Origin: Rhododendron vialii
Lineage: Eukaryota > Streptophyta > Magnoliopsida > Ericales > Ericaceae
Direction: 5' to 3'
Length of the DNA: 64,000 nt
Assembly (NCBI RefSeq): GCF_030253575.1
Contig: NC_080563.1
Coordinates: 35,015,001 to 35,079,000 of the forward strand
The number at the start of each line of letters is the position of its first letter. Within the stretch, counting starts at the first letter, position 1. The position numbers and the translations under genes were made by a program. The notes below the pieces were generated by a model. It ran no database searches. It had not been told where the DNA came from and saw only the letters and a list, made by a program, of their open reading frames with translations. Below, piece by piece: positions 23,141-36,259 of this stretch.

Positions 23141-25816
23141 AATGAATAAAGGTCAAACTAAATGTATCACACCAAGAAAGCTTAGGAAAAAAAATACAAA
23201 ACCAATGGAATGAGAGGGATGGTGTAGAAAATACCAAGGAACAGTATCAAGGTAAATGTATCATCCATTTCAGTATCTTTAGAAAAATGGATTCGTCGGA
23301 AGCACCTTCACAATTTAGTCACCACCCAAGAACACCCAAGAACCACCAGACATGGATCACAAAGTTGGCCTTAACCCCTCCACAAACATAGAACCAGCTC
23401 AAAGGGGGTCTCTTGGCTATGCTCACTGCCTAGCTACCTAGCTATCATATCATAAATAAAAGAAAGTCAAGGAAGTGCAAGACTACAAGTTATGATAAAG
23501 GCAAGCACAGGTAGCCCTCGTGTAACACACGAGCGTCATGCCCATTGGTTGCAAGATTGAACATGTATCCAAGGCTTGGCCTATGGAAATTGTCGATCAT
23601 GAGTTTCACGGGGGCCAATTTGATGTAAAGAATATTTTCTCTACATGCCACACGAAAGAAATAAATATGCATAGCAGAGTGAATGTATTGAGGTGAACAT
23701 CATCCAACAGCAAATAACCATGTAATTCCAAACATCAAAAGGTTGTTATTCTACTATTCATTCGTGGAACAAAATATGAAATATTCCAACCATCACAAGT
23801 CACAAGTTCTTGAATAAACAGAAATTCCAAACTCGGGAAGACTAACTATCTTGCTGATTGAACATGCCTCATGACAATCACTAACCTTTATCGAGTAGGT
23901 AGCTGCTCAAACTAAACCACAAGTGTGCTGCCAGTGGTTGACTCGCTGAAAATAAGAAGCTTCAAGTTAGTGTTTAATCAATGAGCAAACATCAACAAAA
24001 GTAGTTACATGACACTATCTTTTGAGGTTTGTACAGTAGAAGCAATAGAACCTGATGATACATTGACCTGATATAGGAATAGAACATTGAGCATGAGGAC
24101 CAAGTTTTTTCATCTTACAGGAAGAGGGGATCATTCCATAAATCGCAATGCACAATATTGAATAAACAATGTGTCCAAAATAGTACACATGGAACGCATC
24201 TGAGGCTTGCATGATGAATATTCAGATTTCAGCCTTTGCATATAGGAATGAGGGAAAAGGAAAGAGAGGAAACAAAACTGATTCTTCATATACTTAAATG
24301 CTCTCATTGCAACACTTTTAATGAGGAATATGGTTAATGAAATGATGGAAATCTTTACAGAAAATTCGCATATAACCATCAACTAAATCCTTGAATTTCC
24401 ATAGACTGGAAGATGAAGGAAATTACCAACACATGTTGATCGAAACATGGCCCGAAAAAACATCTTGTCCCACTTCACATCGAATGTTTGAGGGACTAAA
24501 GCTAGAATTCATTCTATGAAACAAAGAACGGAAAAACTTACCATGGCAACAATACCATAAGAAAGATTACAAATGTAAAACACGATTCAAAGAGACACTC
24601 TTTTTCCTAGCATTGTGACAAAAAGTACCCACCCCACTGAAGGGTGTTTAACTTACTTTTTCTTTTTCCTCCTTTCCAAATTGGGCTGCCTTGTCTACTC
24701 TAAAGTTTCTACTTTTGCTCCTTTTAAAAAAACTTCATTAAAGTTCCAAAAATCTAACAATACTGCAGTTTCACTCTCACATCAACAAAGCCTTTAGTAG
24801 AATAAACTCCCTGAACAATTTGAACGGCAATAGAAAACTACTAACAAGCAAAAAGTTGTATCCAAATAGATATGTAACAGCTAATTCAATACCAGGTACA
24901 GTTCTCTGAAACTTGATAGGGGATTTCGAGCGCATTACCAAAATCTTTCCGCTCGAAGCGAAAAAGCAGACACACTTACATAGTCATTCTACAAGTGTGA
25001 ACTTTTAAGCAAAACTCTTTTGATGAACTATCAATTTTTAGCAAGTAGAAGTAACAAACATAGGAAGAAACTTTGTCAAGCTCTACTTCAATAAAATCAC
25101 ATAAGAAATAGATGATGACGTACATGTATGTGTAAGACAATGCGATGGTTGAAGTCATCAAGGAAGCTTAGCATAATATGCATCTTTGCAATTTTTTCGA
25201 GTTCATAGTGGAAGATCTTACCAAGAATCAGAAATGACCTTTATATTTTCTCCTTAAAAGATGTCCAAAAGACAAAAAGATCAGAGGGCTCAAGTGCACT
25301 AGGGGATGGAGGAGACAACTCAGAGTAAACAGCTGCTAAAAATCACCATTCATCGAGAAAGCATGACAAAAAGCTTACTTATCACAAGGCAAATTACCAG
25401 AAGATGTGAAGTCATTTCGACTCTTCCATGTAGACCAACACACATGAGGAATTAAACCAAGTTTGGGCAACCGATCAATAGATAGACAATCAAACCATGT
25501 GATAGCAGAACTACCATTGAAATCTCATATTTCTTATATGTGTTATGCAAATCTACACAACTTCCAGGACAAGCAAATCCACTCTCAGAGATACATACAA
25601 AAACTGAAACACACAAGCATACGCACGCTCAAAAGTCAAACAAGTAGTAATAGGTCATTGAATCATTTATATTCTAATGCCTATGCTTCTAACAACACAA
25701 TTGAGTGGAAATTGATTCAATGGACAGCAACCAATCACATCCTCCAAAACGACGAAATTGATAATTATAGAAAAATATTTTGACCTGGTAATGAACGACT
25801 AGGACTTAAATATTGA
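23141..25816. other. 3' flank of the hAT pseudogene, copy B
   Basis: 23141-24430 is absent from copy A and holds no recognised gene. 24430-25816 matches 3700-5115. Small open frames are not conserved as protein between the two copies. Confidence 0.45.
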
Positions 25817-26920
25817 CTAATGAAGCGCCTAACATAACCTTTTACAATCGACCCAATGAGGCTTCAGCTTTTGCAAACTTCGTGAAATGGTATCGTTTCC
25901 AACTCCATCAATGACGTCTTGCTCTAGGTACAAAACCAGCCTATCACTCATCTATAGGTCTCCCGTTTCATTGGCATACCGATTCTTCGCAATGTTCATA
26001 CGAGAAAACGCCCTCTTAGCAGTCACAACCGATAATACCAATGCTAACATCAAAAGCAAGTAAACCAATGGATATATTGTCTTTTCTACTCTCCACCATT
26101 TTTTTACCAAGCTCACTAATTGCATTCAGCCTTAAGAAGTCATTACTAGAGCGCACATCCAAAATGTAAGTTTCATGCTGATTGTCAAGTACCATGAGTT
26201 CTATTGGAGAAAAGTCCTTCGAATAAAACTCAGCAAGGCGCATCAAATTTTTCTTGTCAAACCGAGAGAACGAGTTAGATGGACTCAAACATGCCACACA
26301 AAGTAGCAACTCAATGCTCGAGTCAAGAGAAAGAGCATTTAGTTCTTGAATCTGCAAATCTATGACATCACAGAATACCTCAACCCTGTAGAATTGCAAG
26401 TTCGTAATTTCCTGAACTTTACCTTTTCTTCACCCTTTCCCAGTAAAGAGATCAGCCATACCATATTAGGAACGTCAATTTCATGTTCTACACAAAATGA
26501 GGAGACCTCATCAAGTAAAGAGGTCCAACCACTTTTCCTCATCATGCGAAATCGTCTTTTAGACACTTCAAGTAATTCGACAGCGTTCACAATACCGCTA
26601 TCCCTCGTTTGCAATGTCATTGACAACTCATTTGTAATTCCCAATATTGTTTTCAGCAGATAGAGACTGAATACAAAGTCAAATGTGAGCATTACGCCCA
26701 ACAAGCTGCGTGCTTTTCCTCGGTCTTCACAGCTGCGAACATACCGATCAAGTTAACCAAAGCACTATAGTGTGAGCCACAACACATATCACCAGAAGAG
26801 TCATTTCGGTTCTCTTGATTTAAGCCTTGGCCACTTGAAAGCTCTCAAATATTAAGTGCCTCGACAATTTTGGCAGCTTGTTTCTCCCTAAGAATATCTT
26901 GATGTTAGCATGGAGCTCCA

Positions 26921-27340
26921 ACAACATTCACAATTCTAGAGACACAGTAAAAGACTACAATTATCTCAATATTAGTCGGTGCCAGATCAACAACAGCTGA
27001 TTGCAGTTTCTAAGCAAAAGAGTGAACATAATATAAACATGGATTTTCTTCAAGTAAAAGTATTTTGACACCATTTAATTATTCCCGCAAATTATCAGCC
27101 ATGCCATAACCCTGCCCACGCGATCTAGAAACAACATTCACAATTCTAGAGACACAGTAAAAGACTACAGTTATCTCAATATTAGTCGGTGCCAGATCAA
27201 CAACAGCTGATTGCAGTTTCTAAGCAAAAGAGTGAACATAATATAAACATGGATTTTCTTCAAGTAAAAGTATTTTGACACCATTTAATTATTCCCGCAA
27301 ATTATCAGCCATGCCATAACCCTGCCCACGCGGTCTAGAA
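26921..27340. repeat. Exact two-copy tandem duplication, 210 bp, inside the hAT pseudogene
   Basis: 26921-27130 and 27131-27340 differ at about two positions. 210 is a multiple of three, so the duplication is in frame with the transposase. It repeats the RGQGYGMADNL...FYCVSRIVNVV segment, including its two internal stop codons. The stops therefore came first and the duplication is later. Confidence 0.95.
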
Positions 27341-28173
27341 ATACTTAGTCCATTCCACTGCTATCTTGCGCGAGAAAGCACCAGTACTTTTAACATGACC
27401 AATACCCAAAAAGCGTTCAATCACCTGCCCCTTTCTGTCCACATACCTTAGCACAACTGCCATTTGATCCTCCTTTGAGACGTCACGGGTTTCATCAATC
27501 CAAATAGAAAAGGGTCCATCACCCAGATCCCTAATAATCTCTCTGATTGTTTCAAATGCAGCCACACACTCACTATATCCTTCCGAAGATCAGCAAATGC
27601 CAATTCAAGATTTTGAGGACCATCGTCCAATGCAAGTACTGCTTTGATATGTTCATTTTTGTCAGCAGCAAAGTTCAACAGTTCAAGAAATAACCCTTCA
27701 TTACTTACATTGAACAAATTCTCATCGGGATCACAAAAGAGAAATCCCTGCCTTAGAACGTACCAAACTGAATCAATTGATGCTTTCAAGAAGGTTCGGA
27801 ATTCATTTTGAGCATGGTCTGATTGCTTAGGAGAAATCTCCTAAATAAGCTGCTTTTGGCCCAGCAAGTCTAGACATTTAGACCATGCTTGGTTTTGAGC
27901 ACTATTATGGCCTCCCAAATGAGTTTGCAACTTGCCTTTCTTCTTCCAAGATGAGAAGCCCGCACTAACGAAAGATCTACCACCCGCCTTACCTCCATTA
28001 TCTGGTCTGAAAAGAAAACAACATAAACAAAACACAGCATCTTTTGCTATGCTGTACTCTAACCAGTTAGGACATTCATTAAACCATGCCTGATTGAACT
28101 GTCGGAGGGATTGTCCAATTCTTTTCTGAGGATAAACCTGGTTACGAGGTTTACAAGGGCCCCTTTGAAGATA

Positions 28174-28242
28174 AAAAATTGCTATCCCCCCCCCCCCCCC
28201 CCCCCCCCCGGCCCCACCACCATTTTCCCAGACTACCCCCCT

Positions 28243-28306
<64 letters not shown>

Positions 28307-29478
28307 TTTCTTTCTTTTTTCCTTTATACAGTTTGATTCTTTTCTTTTTCTTTTTTTCCTTTTCTTTCCGGTTTGTTTTTTTTTATTTTTTTTATTTCCT
28401 TTTATTTTTTTCTAGTTTGAATTTTTTTTCTCTTTAATAATAGGTTCAAGTCTAATTTTAGGCTTTATAAAGTAATTGAGAGAAAAAAAAAGTGTTTCAA
28501 TTGATCATGTTTATCCGACTGTTTTATTTTTCTTTTTTTGTCCTTCATAGATTAAAAAATATAGTTACGAAAATAAGTGTTTCAATTTTCAATTCGTTTG
28601 AACCAGTGCAAAGATGTTATTTTTCTGATCATTTCATCATAAATGGTCGTAATAAATTTTTGGCTCCAAGGCCTTTCAACAAACACCTTAAGACTCATTA
28701 TTTAGTTTTAAGACTCGCTTAGGGTGTCCATTGAAAGGCCTTGGAGCCAAAAATTTATTATAACCATTTAGGATGAAATGATCAGAAAAGTAACAACTTT
28801 GCACCGGTTCAAACGAATTGAAAATTTGAACATTTATATTTGTAACTATATTTTTTAATCTATAAAGAAAAAAAAGGGGAAAAAAACAATCGGATAAACA
28901 TGATCAATTGAAACACTTTTTTTTTCTCTCAATTACTTTACAAAACTTAGAATTAGACTTGAACCTATTGTGTAAGAAAGAAAGAACAAATTTTTTAAAC
29001 GTAAGAAATAATAGTTTGATTAGTAGCATGGTTACCTATTGTGTTTTTATGTATTTTAATATTTTGACAATATGTACTCAATTATAATAAAATGAAATTT
29101 TATTTCAATTTATTATTGTTCATTACAAGTTATTTTTATTATTCATTGTTAAGACTAATTAATTAACTAATTAAAATAATATAAATTTATTGAGTATAAA
29201 GTCAATTTTAATTGAAAATAGAATTTGAGTTAACCAAAAAAAAATAAGAAGGGAGCTAAATGGGAAAAGAAACAAATAAAGAAAATAATAAAAAAATAAA
29301 AAAGATTCAAAGTGGAAGGAAATAAAAGGAAATAAAGAGAAAAAAAAAAGAAAAAAAAATTAGCCGAAAAGAAACAAAAGAAAATAAAGAGGAAAAAAGA
29401 AAGAAAAAAGAAAGTAAATGATCGGAGGGGGGGAGCAGGAGAAGGGAGGGGGGAGGGGTAATAGGGGAAATAAGGTGT

Positions 29479-29518
<40 letters not shown>

Positions 29519-29535
29519 AATAGAAAAGCAGGCCT
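28174..29535. mobile_element. Large foldback tipped with poly-C and poly-G, inserted in the hAT gene
   Basis: Flanked by the direct repeat CTTTGAAGATA (28163-28173 and 29536-29546), which was part of the transposase coding sequence and so acts as an 11-bp target duplication. The left half has 24 C (28186-28209), (CT)n (28246-28303) and a pyrimidine-rich tract. The right half mirrors it with purine-rich DNA and 39 G (29479-29517). The core arms near 28490-28720 and 28725-28930 are strongly complementary (ATTCGTTTGAACC, GATCATTTCAT, TGGCTCCAAGGCCTTTCAA). Proline and serine frames over these tracts are artefacts. Confidence 0.8.
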
Positions 29536-29660
29536 CTTTGAAGATATGCCTGTCAGATTTTTGGTCTCGGTCATTGGGATGATAATCCATGATCCGAGGT
29601 CGTAGTCCTGGATCTTCGGGAAGATCCATCAAGTTGATATGTCTGTTCAATCAAGTTGAT

Positions 29661-30287
29661 ATGTCTGTTTTTTTTTTTTTTTTTTTGAGGTTTTCATGTA
29701 TATGCAAGTCAGAAAAATAGATACACTGCAAAATATAAATAAAATACAGAATTCTTGATGGGGCTTTTCCCAATCCTCCATAAATTATATGCCCTCCATT
29801 TCAAGTAGCAGTTTAGCACAAATGAATCATTCAACGTTTCCTTGGAACACAACATTCCACCATCCCCACAAAGTGCCAAATGCTCTGTTTGGACTTTGGA
29901 ACATAGGGAAAAGAAAAGAAAAGAAGGGAAAGTTAAAAATTTTCCCATTGTCATGTTTGGTTTGAGAGAAAAGAGAAGAGAAAATGGTAAAACTCTCCCT
30001 CTATTTTTTCTACCAATTTCCCTCTTGATCATTTTCCTTTCCTTTCTCCCACTTTCCACAAGTTCCAAATGGAGATATTTTCTCTTCTTTAAGCATTTTA
30101 TTCATACGAACTCTTAACCCTAACTACCCTTAAGTCTACCCAAAATGCCAGTTTTCTAACCCAATAATATCACCAAACTATCCAGAATATAAGCCAAAAC
30201 CAGGATTTCCACCCTTGACTGCAACTCCTCTTTGTCAACAAAAAAGAAAACGCTGGAAAATCAACACTTTGCAACTGAGATGACTAA
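29661..30287. other. Unassigned spacer with poly-T tract
   Basis: A T run near 29669-29686 follows a 22-bp tandem repeat (CAATCAAGTTGATATGTCTG, twice). The rest has no recognised gene or repeat. Confidence 0.4.
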
Positions 30288-30543
30288 GGCTCTGTTTGTT
30301 TGGGGTGAAAATGTTTTCCGCAAAAATATTTTCCTAATTTTTGGTGTTTGGTAGCACAAAAGTTGGGGAAACTTTTTACAAGTAAAATATTTTACACCAA
30401 ATCAGCGTAAATTAACTTACCACTGAAATCTCCGTAAGTTATTTTACCATTGCTACTCACGACCCTCTCTTCCACTAAATCAACAGTCACTTGCCAAGAA
30501 TTGGAACTTTCAGTTTCATTCTCTCTCTAGATACACCTATTAG

Positions 30544-30616
<73 letters not shown>

Positions 30617-30905
30617 GTATTGTATATGTTTACATGTATCTGTCGGTATAAAGGATTCGTATCCAAATTTGTTGCGGAGACATGATCTCCACATCCAACA
30701 AAACCCAATTTCTAACATTTCACATTTCATTCTTCCAAAACCGATCACCAGTATGGAAATGTTTGTTTACAAAAGTTCAAAGCACTGTTTTTAAGAATGT
30801 ACCAAACACCAACAAATAGAAGTTCAAAAATTATTTTACATGTAAAAGATTTTTCATGAAAATATTTTTTGTTGTAAAATATTTTACGTCAAAACAAACG
30901 GAGCC
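30288..30905. mobile_element. Tourist-like (PIF/Harbinger) MITE with internal (CT)n
   Basis: It starts GGCTCTGTTTGTTT and ends AAACAAACGGAGCC. The 3-bp target duplication TAA lies on both sides (30285-30287 and 30906-30908), as PIF/Harbinger elements make. Subterminal AAAATATTTT and TAAAATATTTTAC blocks are also complementary. A (CT)n microsatellite at about 30548-30612 has expanded inside it. Confidence 0.82.
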
Positions 30906-33900
30906 TAAATCACAACATTGAACAAACTGTTCCCAACACAATACCCACATATATTAGGATCCCTTGAAAGATTATACAGAATGTGAAGGCACATTACCTT
31001 GATTTTTGAAGGGTTTCTTGTGCGGATTTAGAAGGACTGGGCTCTCTGGAGAACTTCTGATATGCCGCCCTAGTTCTCATTTTGGAGGGAAATAAAAACG
31101 GGTTTTCCATTTGCCCTATGAAACAGGGAGGGAAAAGTACCGGTGTGGTTTTCCATCCGCTCAATCTCAACCATTCATTCACTCAATAAAGTAATAGCTA
31201 AGATATGTTTTCAAGTTTGACCTACCAGTTAAAATCGATTTTCAATTCGGACTATTCAAAATACTTTTGAATGTGCGCGATTTAGCAACATAAATCTTCT
31301 TTACGGGACGCCCCGTAAAGAAGTTTTTATCTACTCGATAAAGGGTGTTTTGGTTAAATAATTGAGTCTCAAGTTTTTTTTTTTCCTTAATCAACCTTTT
31401 TCGCATTTGTTATTTTTGAGTTCATTTTTTTTATTTATTCAAAAATTGACAAAAGAAATCTAAAAAATAAAGAATTGTGACCAAACATAAATGGTTTTTT
31501 AGTAAGGACAAAATTAATCTAAAAAATCTTTCTGTTTTGCATTGTTTTTTGTCTTTAGTAACCTTTTAAAGATTTTGATTATAATTTTTTTTAGATTTCT
31601 CTCATTAAAGCGAACCAATAATCCACATAAAATCAACGCAAAACTAATAAATGAGATTTTTTAAATAAAAAAAAACACAATTCTTTAGCGAAAGCCTCCT
31701 AAATGGGACTAATCTTTTCTTCCACTAGCGGGAAATCCCAATTAAAATTGAAACCAAATTACATATGGACTGCCCCGATGAATTGTAACATAGCCATGAT
31801 TTGAATCGGGAAGTGTCGGTATTACATGATGTTTACACCTATTTTTTGCACCAAATTCTAGACCAATACTGAAAGGCCATTTAATTATTATTTAATTATA
31901 TTAGGCCGAAAAATAAAAATTTATTGGGCTAAAATTTATGAGCCAAGACAATATTAATTGGACCCGATTATTTTTTATTGAGTTCGGTCAGGAGCTTAAA
32001 GCTTTTTGGGCTTTATTATTAAGAAATAATTTCAAAGGCCCATGACGATGTTGGTTGGTTAGTATTCTGGAAGAATCTCTCATATAAAAGGAAAAGTGGG
32101 CTCGTGGAAGATACAGTACATATTAATTGGCCATTGGCCCATCATCCTTTAATTCCCAAGAAGGTTGTGAGGTGGCTTATTACTCTGATTAACTTTTAGT
32201 AACTTCCTATGATATGATAGAAGAAATGAAATTGATTTTCGCGCTTCACTTTTATTGATGGGGCTTCACTTTTAACGTGAAGTTACTAGTAATTTCTTGA
32301 ATAAAGTAGAACGCTATCAATAAAAAGTGGAACACAAATATCAAAATCCTAAAAGAAAATATGTGGATTTTCTTTTAAACTTCCAATAGCCACCTGTTAT
32401 CTTCATGAAGTGCACAAGTGGGAAGTTACAAGGACACTTGGCTCGCTATGGTGAAGGTGGGAAATCTCCCTCCAATTCTGTGAAGACCCTTTGAAGCCTA
32501 TAAATACTAATTCTCAAGACTAAAAAAGGATTCCAACACCAATCAAGCCTAATGCTGAAACTCAAACACAAAATTCCAGCAAGTTTGCTTATCTTTACTT
32601 TTTCAATCAGTCCAATCCAATTACTTCATCAAGTAATTCAGGTTGTTACCTTTTCGTTGTATGCCAACTCTATTATTCCCATATATAATAAAGTATTTTA
32701 TGTTGTTCTTTCTTTCCTACACGGTTAGGAAATATTTAAGTCGATCCACAACCATTATGGCAAACCACGAACCATCATTTTGATCTTGCCCTTAAGATCA
32801 CAACACTTTCGCTTTCACGGTTACGAAGTCAAAAAAGGATATCCAGTCTTTTATGTTGAACGCGACAAGTCCTAACACGCCCATATTCAGTCCTTGCACC
32901 TCAAGGAACTTTTTGTGCAAAACGTACACATGGTAATCCACTTTTATTGTTACATTTTGTTACTAAGAAGATGAAGAAAAATGCTAAAAGTCGGATTTGG
33001 TCCCGAACTTTGTTTTTAGATTAAAGATATAGAGATATATTAAAGAGTTAATTCAATTCTGTTGTAGTCTATAAATGAAGCCATATTGAGATACTCCTAT
33101 TTCTCTTTATAATTGGAATCGTTCATTTTATAATCATTGTTTTTCATTATTTTTGTAAAAAAAAATAAAGTTGGATACTGATAAGTACCTAATAGACTTC
33201 AATTTGTGTAAAATTGGGGGTGGCTCATGCCACATCCGCCTCTGTACGCCCCATCCCTATTTGAATATGAGACCATAGAAGTGAGCAAAGCCCTACGTGT
33301 CAAGATTTGATAATGGCATGTCACCGGGCTAGGCGAGACATGACATGACATGTGCTTATTCCTGAGCTAAACAAGGCATGACACGACATGTGTGCATGTC
33401 AAAGGACTAAGCAACGCTCGCCATAACATATACTACTTGCTATCGGGCTAGGCAAGGCATGGTACACGGGCCAACCCCTTGGGATTTGGAGCCAAGCCAA
33501 TCCCTTTCTGATATCTAACACTTGGAATATACAGTGACAGACTCGACGTTAAGGCCCTTTGGCTTATTTGCTTATTTCCTTTCTTTGTTTTTCTTGTGTT
33601 GTTGAATAATTCCAAACTTTTATGGTGGTTTTTAATGTGTGGAGTCATTTTTGCATGGAGGCCTTTTTTTTCTTCTGTTAGATTTGTCCCACATCGCTCA
33701 TTCAAGCCATCCAAACTTGGTTAATATATTCTAGAGGCTACTTCACCTATTACCAATTAATTTTAGGTTGGAACTCTCCAAGAAATTAAACACCCTCTTT
33801 AGAAATTTATTATCGTGCATCGATTTAAGTCATTGTTTCAAACAATTCAAATTGCATTTTCAGTACTCAGAATTCCATTACAGCATCTTCAATGGTTTTT

Positions 33901-34259
33901 AGTTTCATTTCGAGCATGCAAAAGATAGTTTTTGACTAATTGCTAGTACAACAAAGGTATATAGCCGAAATTTGAGAAAGTTGCTCTAATGGTGTCAAAA
34001 TCATTTTTACCTTAATCTATCACAGCCATTTGATCAATTGAATCATGTCACATATTTGAATAAAAATACAGCAACACACACATATATTGATGTGATCAAT
34101 CGTAGATGACTTTACCATTTGTTGCGTTAAATTTGGCTTTAAAATGACACAATCAGTTTTTGACTTGAGAAATGACTGATCATTGATAAATAGTACTCTT
34201 TTTATTATTTTACGTATTGTTATCTTTTATTTTCTAAATAATGGACAAATCTGTTAGTG
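30906..34259. other. Unassigned intergenic DNA
   Basis: It contains a perfect 12-bp hairpin (CTTCTTTACGGG, 31296-31323). About 31890-32950 has LTR-like signals: CCTATAAATACT near 32499 as a TATA box and ATAATAAAGTATTTT near 32683 as a poly(A) signal, but no second LTR. 33240-33480 has repeated CGGGCTAGGC phrases that recur in variant form near 53520-54000. No gene is recognised. Confidence 0.4.
31365..31690. mobile_element. Foldback MITE, same family as 20755, diverged
   Basis: The right part carries CAACGCAAAACTAATAAATG, also found near 35535 and in variant form near 46520. The arms are only partly complementary, so this is an old copy. Confidence 0.5.
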
Positions 34260-34269
34260 GTCCTAACTT

Positions 34270-34540
34270 TTAAGTAAATAGTTTTCGTAGGGATTTGGAG
34301 TCCAAGTCTTTCGGGTCTCCTATTTTGTTGGTAGTCGTTATATATCCTATTTTGGAGCTATTTTTCCTAGTCTTAAGGATCTCCTAGTTTGTAGTAGCTA
34401 CTTTCCTATTTTTCCTGCAGGTTTGTTTACAATCCCTATCCCTATATAAGATAGATATGGCAACTCATGAAGGAAATTACCATTTATCTTCCAAACACTT
34501 GTGTTCGATCGAAGGCCTAGGTTCCTCGGTCAATCTAAAT
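34270..34540 (+). mobile_element. LTR-like fragment, family 1, second copy
   Basis: It matches 7930-8160 through GGAGTCCAAGTCTT, CTTAAGGATCTCCTAGTTTG, CTATATAAGATA and AAACACTTGTGTT. The two copies differ by small insertions, and no internal retroelement region accompanies either. Confidence 0.45.
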
Positions 34541-36259
34541 TACCTCTTTTTTTGGCTAATGGAAAGAGTGGAGGAGGGGACGACTAAGCGTAGCGACCCT
34601 TCTCTAAGCGGGATCATAGAGACGCTAGACCCGCGACGAGCCCTCTGAAGAAAATCCAAAACTCAAAGATGTGCACCGCTCCGGTACCATCTTACCATTG
34701 GATAATTACGCATGTTTTGATGACTCAAAACTGATGTACATGCATATCAAAGTCCTATGCGTCCCTATCGCAAAGCATGTAGGTTTTACACCCCACCGTT
34801 TTCGTTGGTCTGTTGTATTTCTCTAAGCCCATAAGATAGGTCAATCTAGCTCCATTCTGTGTCCTATGTCCGCACTGATTACCCGAACCGCTTGTTTTTC
34901 ACATGATGAGTTTTGAAGAAAATCACTATGAAAAAAATCAATTTGATCGGACATAGGATGGTACGGAAACATTATTACTATTGTTTGTCAAAGGGACGGC
35001 TTAAGTTTCAAACTTCAACTATTGTAAGCAAAATACAAGATGATTGCATAATTATCGATGTGGATGTCTGATCAAATTTTTTTTTGTTTGTTTTTCCAGA
35101 TATGGGGGATATGCACGCCAACGGGGCTATCGCTGTCTGCCACATCATCACTCGCCAAATGAAATCAGAGTTCCATTTGGTATGCTCAATCTTGAGATAT
35201 ACTCACACCAACCACATGGGGTCAAGGAGGCTTGGTAGTATGCTCAATCTTTATCTTTATCTTTATTATATACAAGCGGGCAAACTTGCTGTTTTGGCAA
35301 AATAATTCATTTGTATTATTTTTTTTTGTTCTTATTCAAAAAAACATTCGTATCCGTTTGTTTTCCGTTGAGTTTTTTTTGATCATTGTTTTGTCATGAT
35401 GAGAGGAATCTAAAATATAAAAAATTACTATCAAACCCCAAATTCTTTTTGAATTTGGGTTTTGACAATAATTTTGTACTTTTTCGATATATTCATCCCG
35501 TCGAGACATATATACCAATAATCCACAGAACAATCAACGCAAAACTAATAAATGCGAAAAAAATTTGAATGAGAACTAAAAAAAATCCATTTCCAAGTCT
35601 CCTTTTCCCTTGTCTCAACTTTTTCAAGCTCGGTTCAGTTTTTGCTTTTCTAAATTTTTTTGGGGACGACTAAATAGTAAGTTAAAATTAATAAAGTCAA
35701 ATTTCCATAACTAATTTAATAATCAAATTAAGCCGAATCACCCCTATAAGAGTATTAAATACTGAACTGGGTATATAGTAGTGTTTACCCATGACCAAAA
35801 GAACACTTGATGCATGAATAATTTTTCTATTTTTTGTTAAGAGATAGTTAATTTTTTAGTTCATCAGAAATCCTAAATATTATATTCAGATAAACTATTT
35901 CAGAAAAAAATTTAAAAACCTAGTAAATTCTTTTTACTCTTCTTGTCTAATTTTTTATTTTTTATTTTTTAACATTCCCTTGTTACCTTTGTTTTTTTCT
36001 AGTTCATCTCGTCAAAAGAAACTAAAAAGGGGAGGTAGTATTTTTTGGACACGAAACTAATTAAAAGGTAGTAGTATGAATTTTTGAATAAAAAAGTCTA
36101 ACAAAAGCTTATAAAAATTACTCACATGCGACACACAACAGCACGGTTATAATTATTTTATTCATGTTATTGAGTTTGAACTAGATTAAATTTATTTTGA
36201 CAATTATTAAATTCGAGTAATTTTACAAGAATTTCTAAAACGTGTATTGTACCACTCAG
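34541..36259. other. Unassigned AT-rich spacer
   Basis: No gene is recognised. It contains one member of the foldback MITE family at about 35315-35590, whose arms meet near 35450 (AAACCCCAAATTCTTTTTGA with its complement) and which ends in CAACGCAAAACTAATAAATG. Confidence 0.4.

Larger units (their letters stand above)
16757..26610. repeat. Copy B of the large direct duplication
   Basis: Counterpart of 1-5955. It contains the 5' half of CRK-B, its upstream region and the hAT pseudogene, which here continues to about 29660. Insertions relative to copy A lie at about 19536-21570 and 21930-24430. Confidence 0.85.
25817..29660 (-). pseudogene. TTF zinc-finger/hAT transposase pseudogene, copy B
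   Basis: Minus-strand pieces follow the order of plant TTF-type zinc-finger hAT proteins. They are: LPEDPGLRPRIMDYHPNDRD (about 29630-29570); then a 1.4-kb foldback insertion; the TTF zinc-finger region WLEYSIAKDAVFCLCC with GFSSWKKKGKLQTHLGGHNS (about 28070-27850); DUF4371 (ASIDSVWYVLRQGF, FSIWIDETRDVS, 27790-27335); RGQGYGMADNLRE (in a 210-bp duplication); GSHYSALVNLI (about 26780); and the C-terminal dimerisation region FSRMNIAKNRYANETGDL. Many in-frame stops, frameshifts and the insertion make it non-functional. It is the longer partner of the relic at 5116-5955. Confidence 0.85.

Noticed and set aside
28111..28437. Proline/serine/leucine-rich frames over poly-C and (CT)n, and the matching minus-strand frames at 29230-29650
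   Set aside because: They are translations of homopolymer and microsatellite tracts inside a foldback element. The one true coding scrap nearby is the hAT piece LPEDPGLRPRIMDYHPNDRD.
31890..32950. Complete solo LTR
   Set aside because: TATA and poly(A)-like signals are present, but no matching terminal dinucleotides with a target duplication could be found, so I mention it only as LTR-like.
34457..34648. 63-codon frame containing RSDPSLSGIIETLDPRRAL
   Set aside because: It starts inside an LTR-like fragment and has no homologue I recognise.
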